58,229 bases of DNA from positions 1 to 58,229 of the forward strand of contig NKJD01000020.1 in NCBI GenBank assembly GCA_002256385.1. Reading direction: 5' to 3'. The DNA comes from Flavobacterium sp. BFFFF2 (lineage in GTDB: Bacteria > Bacteroidota > Bacteroidia > Flavobacteriales > Flavobacteriaceae). The position numbers and the translations under genes were made by a program. Numbering within the stretch: position 1 is the stretch's first letter; every line of letters begins with the position of its first letter. The notes below the pieces were generated by a model that had not been told where the DNA came from, did no database searches, and saw only the letters and a list, made by a program, of their open reading frames with translations. Of the stretch, positions 1 to 6,735 are shown piece by piece.

Positions 1-30
1 CGCTTCAATCAAAAAAGTCTAAATCAATTC
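1..30. repeat. Terminal repeat of a MITE-like element, cut by the window edge
   Basis: These 30 bases match the reverse complement of the left terminal repeat of the element at 20192-20352 at about 26 of 30 positions (hand alignment). They share the CGCTTCAATCAAAA start and a TAAA-CA-TTC end. I read them as the end of a second copy of that element, whose body lies before the window. The TAGCGCTGCTA-core element begins two bases later, so the two repeats abut. Confidence 0.5.
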
Positions 31-32
31 AG

Positions 33-237
33 TTTTTTATCCTCAATGTAGCGCTGCTACATCTGCGGTAAAAAAAGTCCGTGCACTCCCAGCTTTTTTG
101 TCCTTTTCCCATTTTAATGGCGTTAATTTTTGTTTTTTAAAGGTCATTAAGAACCAACTTTTTTTAATTGGAGTTTGCAAATGCAAACTTTTTGTAAGTG
201 TTGGTTTCATTACAAAGTCTATTGCATAATCTGGGTT
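33..237. repeat. TAGCGCTGCTA-core repeat element, copy A
   Basis: Positions 33-110 match 17315-17392 at 76 of 78 bases by eye, including the near-palindrome GTAGCGCTGCTAC at 48-60. Positions 208-237 match the right end of the same copy (17396-17425). Between them copy A carries about 97 extra bases with a nested inverted repeat: AACCAAC at 152-158 with GTTGGTT at 200-206, and AGTTTGC at 172-178 with GCAAACT at 183-189. No protein family is recognisable in it. The first 633 bases of the window hold no intact gene. Confidence 0.7.
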
Positions 238-240
238 AAG

Positions 241-399
241 GGAATTGATCAATTGGAAAGTGTCCATTTTCTAAGAAAAGTATGTATTGGGGAATGTGGA
301 GAAATATACTGGAAAGACGCCATCACAACATCGAATAATCAAAAGTGTAATTATGACATTTCACCTGAGTTTATAGATTTTTATGGAGAAACAATTTGA
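241..399 (+). pseudogene. Possible DUF2442-like gene fragment
   Basis: An open frame ends at 399. Its last 50 or so residues (GECGEIYWKDA, then DISPEFIDFY) look like the C-terminal half of small DUF2442 proteins, which carry a G-x-I-x-W strand and a D-I-x-P-x-x-L/I-Y ending. The frame has no plausible start outside the repeat, because the upstream codons belong to copy A of the repeat. It is therefore probably a gene remnant cut off by the repeat. The family call is from memory of the motif and is weak. The stretch 400-633 shows nothing I can support. Confidence 0.3.
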
Positions 400-633
400 T
401 TTTCATCTGAAAACTCAATTTCTGCCAACCCAAAAATGCCAGCAAAAAACGACATGCTTCTCTGCGCTTTCTACTTCCCTACAAAATTAGCTTACTAACG
501 TATTTGCGTTTTTTGTAGCTTTGGATTTTAAATACTTCTGCTTTGGAAACCATACGACTTCCATTTGAACCCAGCATCAAAGCCAAAAGAGTGGGTTTTT
601 AATTCCCTTTAAATAGTTAGAAACACCAAAATG

Positions 634-1734
634 TCAAATGGGCTCCTGCAGCAACAGCCGTACAAATTCGCCATATTCATTTAGGCCTTTTTCTTGTTGA
701 TTCCATTTTAAAAAGGTATCGTAAAAAGCCAGAAAGCCCTCTTGCAACCAGCTTTCATGTGATTTCCAATACTGGGTAATGGCCTTCATTTCTATTTGTA
801 AGCCCTTGCAAAATGCCGCTTTGTAAACCTTGGCTTGTTTGGGATGTGTTTTGTTGATCGCCGACAAACAATAGCGCAAGGCCACCACATTTCCCGAATA
901 TTTTACAAACAAATCAGTGCTTTTTTGTGTGGCCCAATAGCCCAAATAATTGCACATGCCTTCGGCGGCCACGCCTTGCTGGTGCGCCAATTCGTGGCAA
1001 CCCACAAAGGGCTGTAACACTTTTGGTTGGGCTTCATTGACCTGCGATTCTAACGTAAACGGATTCAGGTAGCCGCTAAAGCCCATATAACTTAAGCCCG
1101 ATCTAAACAAACTCGGTTTCAGCATCAGTTGTTGTGAATCAGCTAAAGTGGTCCATTTTTTCGGCCATAAAGAAGCCGCTAACACAGCCTGCTGCCGCAT
1201 CGCTGTAGAAGTTAACAAGCACGGAACCCTTTTTGTAGAATCGGCCTGTAACTGAACATGCAGCGCATTTGTTTGACGAACTAACTTTTGGGTCAACTGA
1301 CACAAAGCTTGGTATGAATCTTTCTTGTCTTTTTCGGGCAAATCCAACAAAGGCAAGCGGTTGTATTGCAGACCCCACGACCCCAAGAAAACCAAGTAAA
1401 CAAACAAACTTTTTTTCACCAAACCAGCCAACGTAATCGGATCGGTGCGGTGGCGCAGCATGACGCGAATGATCCAAAAAATGACCATCACATACAGCAC
1501 ATCACCCATTGAAAAAGGAATCCAACCCACAATGGTACGCAAGAAAGCATGCCAATACGGATAAAGTCCATGCGTATAAAAGCGTTCGATTCCTTGCGGC
1601 CAAACAATAGCCAATGACTTAACCAGCAGCAGCAAAAGTGCCCAACGAGCCACACTTTTCCAAGTGGTTTTCTTTGGGTGATCGGCGCGTTTGGTTTTCA
1701 AAATGCGGAAAGAAAAATGCGGTATTAAATCCAA
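634..1734 (-). CDS. DUF3810 family membrane zinc-peptidase-like protein
   Basis: This is a 366-residue protein with three hydrophobic segments in the first 125 residues, then a soluble domain with a zinc-binding HELAH motif at residues 247-251 and a glutamate seven residues after the second histidine. That layout fits the DUF3810 family of Bacteroidota, membrane-anchored putative metallopeptidases of unknown substrate. The first codon is TTG and follows the TAG stop of asd directly in the same frame, so the gene is translationally contiguous with asd. No ATG occurs in the first 70 codons. Family call firm; function unknown; start uncertain. Confidence 0.8.
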   Translation of the reverse strand: MDLIPHFSFRILKTKRADHPKKTTWKSVARWALLLLLVKSLAIVWPQGIERFYTHGLYPYWHAFLRTIVGWIPFSMGDVLYVMVIFWIIRVMLRHRTDPITLAGLVKKSLFVYLVFLGSWGLQYNRLPLLDLPEKDKKDSYQALCQLTQKLVRQTNALHVQLQADSTKRVPCLLTSTAMRQQAVLAASLWPKKWTTLADSQQLMLKPSLFRSGLSYMGFSGYLNPFTLESQVNEAQPKVLQPFVGCHELAHQQGVAAEGMCNYLGYWATQKSTDLFVKYSGNVVALRYCLSAINKTHPKQAKVYKAAFCKGLQIEMKAITQYWKSHESWLQEGFLAFYDTFLKWNQQEKGLNEYGEFVRLLLQEPI

Positions 1735-2724
1735 CTAGACCAACCCATGAGCCACCAAATATTCGGCAATCTGCACCGCGTTAGTGGCGGCTCCTTTGCG
1801 CAAATTATCGGCCACTATCCACAAATTTAATGAATTGGGCAGGGTGTCGTCACGGCGAATGCGCCCCACGAAAACCTCGTCTTTGTGTTGCGAACTAAGC
1901 GGCATTGGGTACTCGTAGGTTTCATTGTTGTCTTGCACAATCACACCGGGCGTTTCCGCTAATAGGGCTCGCAATTCAGCCAAGTCAAAATCGTTGTTAA
2001 AAGTAATATTTACCGATTCGCTGTGTCCGCCCACCACCGGAATGCGCACAGCAGTTGCGGTCACCAAAATGCTTTGGTCGCCAATGATTTTTTTGGTTTC
2101 ATTGGTCAATTTCATCTCTTCTTTGGTGTAGCCATTGGCTTCAAACACATCGCATTGTGGAATGGCGTTGCGGTGAATCGGATGCTTATAAGCCATTTCG
2201 CCCACAACCCCTGCATATTCGTTTTCGAGTTGTTGAACGGCTTTCACGCCCGTTCCCGTCACCGATTGGTAAGTAGAAACCACGGCTCTTTTAATGCCGT
2301 ATTTGCGGTGCAAAGGCGCCAACACCATCACCAACTGAATGGTCGAGCAATTCGGGTTGGCAATAATTTTGTCGGCAGCCGTTAACGTATCGGCGTTGAT
2401 TTCGGGAACCACCAATTTTTTGGTTGGATCCATGCGCCAAGCCGACGAATTATCAATGACTGTAGTTCCTGCTGCGGCAAATTTGGGTGCCCAATCTAAG
2501 GAAGTTTGGCCACCTGCCGAAAACAAAGCAATATCGGGCTTCATGCCCACAGCCGTTTCCAAACCCACCACCGTATAATCTTTGCCCTGAAAAGACAGCA
2601 TTTTACCCACTGACTTTTCCGAAGCCACCAAAATTAATTCAGTAATGGGTAATTGGCGCTCGGCCAACACTTTCAACATCACTTCGCCTACCATGCCGGT
2701 AGCACCTACTACAGCTACTTTCAT
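1735..2724 (-). CDS. asd: Aspartate-semialdehyde dehydrogenase
   Basis: The enzyme reduces aspartyl phosphate to aspartate semialdehyde with NADPH, the branch point to lysine, diaminopimelate, threonine and methionine, in the cytoplasm. The 329-residue length is normal for the family. The N-terminus has the nucleotide-binding GATGMVG loop at residues 8-14. The catalytic cysteine is Cys126 in NPNCST, and the acid-base histidine is His234 in RIPVVGGHSE. The ATG start is well placed. It is followed without a gap by the DUF3810 gene in the same frame, and nadD lies 130 bases upstream on the same strand. Confidence 0.95.
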   Translation of the reverse strand: MKVAVVGATGMVGEVMLKVLAERQLPITELILVASEKSVGKMLSFQGKDYTVVGLETAVGMKPDIALFSAGGQTSLDWAPKFAAAGTTVIDNSSAWRMDPTKKLVVPEINADTLTAADKIIANPNCSTIQLVMVLAPLHRKYGIKRAVVSTYQSVTGTGVKAVQQLENEYAGVVGEMAYKHPIHRNAIPQCDVFEANGYTKEEMKLTNETKKIIGDQSILVTATAVRIPVVGGHSESVNITFNNDFDLAELRALLAETPGVIVQDNNETYEYPMPLSSQHKDEVFVGRIRRDDTLPNSLNLWIVADNLRKGAATNAVQIAEYLVAHGLV

Positions 2725-2855
2725 TTTTATTGTTTAAATCGTTTTGCTTAAAATTATTTAAAAAAGACCCATTCAAAATTAGGCAATTAAACCCATAGTG
2801 ACAGTCATTTTTTTATGTCATACATTTCTAATTCGTCATCTGAGTTAAGCCCAAA

Positions 2856-3434
2856 TTAGCGGTAAAAAACATTCTGATCAATATACTTCCAAACCGCTTC
2901 GGGCAACATCGGCGCCACATTTTTGCCGTTTTTAATCCCATCACGGATCATGGTCGCCGACAATTCAATAATGGGCGCTTCCACCCGATGAATGGTTCCT
3001 TGGTCAAAAGTGGGCCACGGTTCCAAAGCCTCTATCATGCGCGGATACACATAAATCGGATACTCTTGCAACAGAAACTCATAGTTTTTCCACTTGTGCA
3101 ACGACCGCAAATTGTCTTCGCCCATAATCAACGAAAACTGGTGCGCTGGATACTTTTCACGAATATGAGCCAAGGTATGCACCGTATAATTGGGTTGCGG
3201 CAACTTAAATTCGAGGTCCGAAGCCTTGAGCTTTGGGTAATGTTCCAAAGCCAAATGCACCATGTGCAAGCGCTGGTAATCGTCGAGCAAGGTGTTTTTG
3301 CTTTTGTGCGGATTGTGCGGCGTCACCACCAACCAAACCTGATCTAAATCGGTGTACTCCACCAAATGATTGGCAATAATGACATGCCCAATATGAATCG
3401 GATTAAAAGTCCCAAAATACAGACCAATGTTCAT
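2856..3434 (-). CDS. nadD: Nicotinate-nucleotide adenylyltransferase
   Basis: The protein transfers AMP from ATP to nicotinate mononucleotide in NAD synthesis. The N-terminus carries the nucleotidyltransferase motif FGTFNPIHIGH (residues 7-17). A GEDN segment follows in mid-protein, and SATMIRDGIKNGK near the C-terminus matches the ISSTxIR region of the family. The 192-residue length is typical. The ATG start has no competing upstream codon that makes sense. Upstream lies a gene-free zone with repeats, so the gene probably has its own promoter there. Downstream is asd on the same strand. Confidence 0.93.
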   Translation of the reverse strand: MNIGLYFGTFNPIHIGHVIIANHLVEYTDLDQVWLVVTPHNPHKSKNTLLDDYQRLHMVHLALEHYPKLKASDLEFKLPQPNYTVHTLAHIREKYPAHQFSLIMGEDNLRSLHKWKNYEFLLQEYPIYVYPRMIEALEPWPTFDQGTIHRVEAPIIELSATMIRDGIKNGKNVAPMLPEAVWKYIDQNVFYR

Positions 3435-3511
3435 GGTTTACAAAGCAAGAGGCAAAAGTATTGAATTTTCAAACACCGCATTCGATCCCGCTCCATAAAC
3501 ACACTGCGCTT

Positions 3512-3618
3512 TTTTTGGGCGTGTCCCGTCCGCCTAGGGCGGAACGGGCCGGCCTCCGTCTCCCGCTTTGCGCTGCCCTGCGGGAGCGCAAGAGCTCCGC
3601 CTAAAGTCCTCACGCAAC
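3512..3618. repeat. GC-rich interspersed palindromic repeat
   Basis: This block is far richer in GC than its surroundings. It contains an inverted repeat CCCGTCCGCC (3525-3534) against GGCGGAACGGG (3538-3548, one bulged base), then TCCCGC (3561-3566) against GCGGGA (3580-3585), with an alternative GCGCT/AGCGC pair. It starts with GGGCGTGTCCC and ends with CCTCACGC. Blocks with these ends recur between genes in many Flavobacteria genomes, as I recall. The 60-codon minus-strand frame through it is an artefact. Confidence 0.6.
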
Positions 3619-3674
3619 ATTTTGTTTAGCTTCGCTCAGTTCGAACCATTCGTTCCGATGGTTCTCGGGTCAAA

Positions 3675-3740
3675 TTTCAGGTTTCAGGTTTCAGGTTTCA
3701 GGTTTCAGGTTTCAGGTTTCAGGTTTCAGGTTTCAGGTTT
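3675..3740. repeat. Heptanucleotide tandem repeat (TTTCAGG)n
   Basis: Nine perfect head-to-tail copies of TTTCAGG (3675-3737) are followed by TTT. Seven is not a multiple of three, so inside a gene it would shift the frame, but no gene crosses it. It lies between the GC-rich palindrome and the hairpin array. Confidence 0.95.
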
Positions 3741-3747
3741 AATTTTG

Positions 3748-3974
3748 CAAGCTGAAGCTTGATCGGAATAAATGTTTTTTGATTTGCGAACTAAAGTTCG
3801 CTTTCCGGAAGTCCACTGGACTTCCTCCTCTTAATCTCAAATTCTTAATATCAAATCTGAAGCCCACTGGGCTTAATCAGAAAGTCTTATCTGTTTGTTT
3901 GCACAAGCTAAAGCTTGTGTACCTGACTGCCACTGGCAGTCCTCCTCTTAATATCAAATGTTCGGCCTTTGGCC
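3748..3974. repeat. Array of seven small hairpins with two stereotyped loops
   Basis: The hairpins are CAAGCT-GA-AGCTTG (3748-3761), GCGAACT-AA-AGTTCGC (3786-3801), GGAAGTCC-ACT-GGACTTCC (3807-3825), AAGCCC-ACT-GGGCTT (3860-3874), CACAAGCT-AA-AGCTTGTG (3902-3919), GACTGCC-ACT-GGCAGTC (3925-3941) and GGCC-TTT-GGCC (3964-3974). Twice an AA-loop hairpin is followed after exactly five bases by an ACT-loop hairpin and then CCTCCTC. The linker TTAAT(A/C)TCAAAT occurs three times (3831, 3845, 3948). The stems differ in sequence but stay fully paired. I do not recognise the family. Confidence 0.85.
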
Positions 3975-3979
3975 TTGTG

Positions 3980-4174
3980 TCAGGTTTTTCCCGAACCTAA
4001 ATTTCTTAAAACAGATAATTTGTTCCCCCACGGGTCAAATTGCCGTGCTTCAAGAATGGCACTGCCGTCTGTTACAGCTAAAATGCTGCCTTGTACGTCG
4101 CGGTATAAGGCAAAGTAGCCTTCGCCTATATAGTTTCTGTTTTTACTGTAAACAAGGGGTGCTGAATAGGAAAT
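3980..4174 (-). pseudogene. RHS/YD-repeat protein remnant
   Basis: The minus strand between two stops reads 64 residues, including YRDVQGSILAVTDGS and ARQFDPWGN. This is the signature of the RHS-repeat-associated core (D-x-x-G-S-I/V-x-A-V-T-D-x-x-G and F-D-x-W/F-G). RHS proteins are large secreted or surface toxins with variable C-termini. Here there is no start codon, no preceding YD repeats and no toxin domain, so this is a relic. The frame ends at a TGA at 3982-3980, five bases from the hairpin array, and similarity fades after FDPWGN. Together with the next pseudogene it marks a decayed accessory zone. Confidence 0.7.
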
Positions 4175-4204
4175 TTACCCAAGTTATTTTAAATTTGTTT
4201 CAAT

Positions 4205-4789
4205 TTACCAGACTATTAGCCAATAGGTAATTCTCCTTGAATTATAGTCAACAAATGCACCTTTAGAATAGCCATTTCCAATAAATTTCCAATCTTCCTT
4301 TTTCGCGAATTCTTTAATTTCAGTTATCCCTTTTGAATTAAAGTAATTTCCTTTCTTATTTCTTAAAACAAAAAAGCATGTTTTATTGTCATTGTTCAGG
4401 ACGTAATTTAAATGTAACTTTTCATCTAACAAATTTGGCGTTGCAAATTTTCTTTTTATTTCGGTAAATTTAAAATTTGGCACATAAAATGAAATTGTAT
4501 CATAACTTTTGCTTTTATAAACATTCCCATTTTCCAACTTTTCAACTTGTAAATCGAATTCCTGTTTCGAATAAATTGAATTCGAAATCACACCGCAATA
4601 ACCATCCGCATAAAGCGCGTACGGAAAAAGTGTTTACAAATTTTCACTTTTTTCAAATTCCTGTAGATTATTATTAATTTCAGGCAAAAAGTTATTGCTA
4701 AACTCTTTTAATGACGAGTCAGTTTTATTAGTTTTATTTTGACAACAAAACAAGAGAACGATTAAAGCAAGGGGAATTACTTTTTTCAT
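4205..4789 (-). pseudogene. Small lipoprotein gene broken by one in-frame stop
   Basis: An ATG at 4789 starts a lipoprotein-type signal (MKKVIPLALIVLLFCC, lipobox cysteine at 15 or 16). After 51 codons a TAA at 4636-4634 interrupts, and the same frame then runs open for 142 more codons to 4205. Reading through gives one 194-codon protein, so I take this as a single gene with a nonsense mutation. The downstream half has only a GTG as a possible separate start and no signal peptide. I do not recognise the protein. Suppression or a sequencing error would be alternative readings. Confidence 0.7.
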
Positions 4790-4866
4790 TTTTATCAATA
4801 TTTAAAACATGGTACTGCTTTCCATTAACTAAAATATCTGAATAAAGCTTAGCCTCGAAAAAAAAC

Positions 4867-5787
4867 CTAAGTAGACCTCATCCCCCTCATTTCGCGCTCT
4901 TCGGCACGTACTTGGGCAGACGTTTTGCCATGGCCGCTGTGGTGCCATCCTGGGGGGTAAAAAAGGTATTTCAAGCGGTCGGTAAAGCCAATGCTTGGTT
5001 GGGTGATGTCTTTGTAAATTTGTTTCCATTCATGGAATATCACTTCAACGGGTCCGCGGTTGGCCAATGGCGTAGTAATACCATATTTAATAGGTTCGTA
5101 GTTGGGGTCTTCCTTTTCAAAGGTGCCAAAGAGGCGGTCCCAAATAATGAGTCCCATGCCCATGTTGCGGTCCAAATAGCGGGCATTGCACGCATGATGT
5201 ACCCGGTGGTGCGACGGGGTTACTAATATCCATTCCAACACCCCCATCGACTTAACAGATTTGGTGTGCAACCAAGTGCCATAAATTTGCAGAAGCGCAT
5301 AAGCCGCCATTATGTGCCACGGGTTGAAGCCCAAAAAAGCAATGGGCGAAAAAAACAAGTAGCGGTACAATGGCTGAAACACAGGCGAGCGAAAGCCTGT
5401 GGTAATGTTGAATTCTTCGGAGTTGTGGTGGGTTACATGAACCGCCCAAAATACGCGCGAAAAGTGATCGACACAGTGGTGTACATAATAGGCAAAATCT
5501 TGCATCAAAAACACGGCCACCCAGTACCAGCCAACAAAAGCCAAGTCAAAAATGCGGTGCGAATAAAAGTAAAACATCACGCCCATGGCCACCGCTTTCA
5601 TAACGAGGTCGAGGCCATAATTGAGCATGGCAAAATACACATTGGTGAGGGTGTCTGAGGTAGAATACCAGCGCTTGCGGTGGCGTGCACTGTAAATCAT
5701 TTCAAATAAAATAATGGCCAAATGCAATGGGGCCGAATACAAATAAATGTAGCCTTGTGCGTTTTCAGAAAAAAAGAGGTCCATCAT
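4867..5787 (-). CDS. Sterol desaturase / fatty acid hydroxylase family protein
   Basis: This is an integral membrane di-iron oxygenase of the fatty acid hydroxylase superfamily, with several hydrophobic segments and the expected histidine clusters: HHCVDH, then HVTHHNSEE, then HHRVHH. Family members hydroxylate or desaturate lipids such as sterols, alkylglycerols or fatty acids, and the substrate cannot be told from sequence. Of the possible starts I chose the first ATG at 5787, because the frame's earlier codon at 5796 is a TTG. The C-terminus is charged and probably cytoplasmic. It stands alone, and the gene upstream on the same strand, lspA, is separated by about 150 bases. Confidence 0.88.
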   Translation of the reverse strand: MMDLFFSENAQGYIYLYSAPLHLAIILFEMIYSARHRKRWYSTSDTLTNVYFAMLNYGLDLVMKAVAMGVMFYFYSHRIFDLAFVGWYWVAVFLMQDFAYYVHHCVDHFSRVFWAVHVTHHNSEEFNITTGFRSPVFQPLYRYLFFSPIAFLGFNPWHIMAAYALLQIYGTWLHTKSVKSMGVLEWILVTPSHHRVHHACNARYLDRNMGMGLIIWDRLFGTFEKEDPNYEPIKYGITTPLANRGPVEVIFHEWKQIYKDITQPSIGFTDRLKYLFYPPGWHHSGHGKTSAQVRAEEREMRGMRST

Positions 5788-5941
5788 AGGTGTCAAAAAT
5801 GATATAGAGATAAGCCCTTGGTTTTTATCTGGGCAAATGGATGGGCAAAATTAGTTTTTTTGGCATTTTTTTTCAACCTGTTAAAATGTATGGCTGTCAG
5901 GCCCTACTTTACAGTGAAAGTATGCGGCTGAACACTTCTTT

Positions 5942-6538
5942 TTAATTAAAAACGCGCTTGTTAAAAACCAACAAAATGCCTACTCCCGTTGAAATAGAAA
6001 AGTCGGCTACATTAAAAATGGCATTAAAAAAGGTAAATGGTTTACCGCCCCAGATTGGAATCCATGTTGGTAAAATGCCTTCCCAAATCGGGAAATAAAA
6101 CATGTCAACCACCCGCCCATGAAACCAAGTACCATAGGGATTTTCAGAAAAAAGCGTGGCCGTTTCAAAGGGGTTGTTGTCAAAAATAACACCATAAAAA
6201 ACGGAGTCCAAAATGTTGCCCAAAGCGCCTGCAAAGATCAGCGAAATGGCCACCAACAACAAAGCTGGCTTGTGTAATTTGGCACTTTGATTGAGCCAAT
6301 AGCCAATGCCAATGACGGCTGCAATTCTAAAAAGGGTTAAAATCAATTTGCCGTATTCGCCTGGGATGACGGTGCCCCAAGCCATACCGTCGTTTTCGAC
6401 AAAATGAATGCGAAACCAACTGGCTATTTCCCATTCGCCCATGCTGCCGGGTAAAAAATGGGTTTTAACATACATTTTAGTCCACTGGTCAATGGCTAAA
6501 ATTCCTATAATGATTGCGATTGCCTTTTTAATGGTCAT
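5942..6538 (-). CDS. lspA: Lipoprotein signal peptidase (signal peptidase II)
   Basis: This inner-membrane aspartyl protease removes signal peptides from diacylglyceryl-modified prolipoproteins. With the ATG at 6538 the protein has 198 residues. It starts with a membrane segment containing AIDQWTK and carries the catalytic aspartates Asp111 (GALGNILDSVFYG) and Asp179 (FNVADF). I rejected the longer frame starting at 6646, because its extra 36 residues are unlike the family and would overlap the transcription terminator of the protease gene upstream. The window encodes several lipoproteins (gldH, the OmpA-type protein, the PrcB-like protein) that would be substrates. Confidence 0.93.
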   Translation of the reverse strand: MTIKKAIAIIIGILAIDQWTKMYVKTHFLPGSMGEWEIASWFRIHFVENDGMAWGTVIPGEYGKLILTLFRIAAVIGIGYWLNQSAKLHKPALLLVAISLIFAGALGNILDSVFYGVIFDNNPFETATLFSENPYGTWFHGRVVDMFYFPIWEGILPTWIPIWGGKPFTFFNAIFNVADFSISTGVGILLVFNKRVFN

Positions 6539-6635
6539 GTCATTGATTTGATGGGCACAAAAGTAGGCTTTTGTAACAGAAGTCATTTGAACTTTTTTGC
6601 AAGCATTTAAAAAAATTTCTTTCTTTGAAATAAAA

Positions 6636-6666
6636 AAACCACTCAAATGCTAGACTTGAGTGGTTT
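6636..6666 (-). terminator. Intrinsic terminator after the T9SS protease gene
   Basis: An 11-base-pair perfect stem (6636-6646 with 6656-6666) encloses a 9-base loop. On the minus strand it is followed by a run of T. It sits 70 bases after the stop of the protease gene and before lspA. Confidence 0.85.
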
Positions 6667-6735
6667 CTTAAAATGTGGCCCTCCCTTTTTTTTGAATTTA
6701 TCAAAAAAAGTGAGTGCTAATGTTTAAATGCTGTT

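Noticed and set aside
43..267. 74-codon minus-strand frame
   Set aside because: It lies wholly within the repeat element and its insert.
1139..1477. 112-codon frame inside the DUF3810 gene
   Set aside because: Same-strand shadow of a gene with clear family motifs.
3431..3613. 60-codon minus-strand frame upstream of nadD
   Set aside because: It runs through the GC-rich palindromic repeat and shows no protein-like composition.
3675..3974. CRISPR array
   Set aside because: The heptamer has no spacers, and the hairpin region has no constant direct repeat of 23-47 bases, no uniform spacers and no cas genes.
6539..6646. N-terminal extension of LspA
   Set aside because: The extra residues are unlike the family and would overlap the terminator stem of the upstream protease gene.
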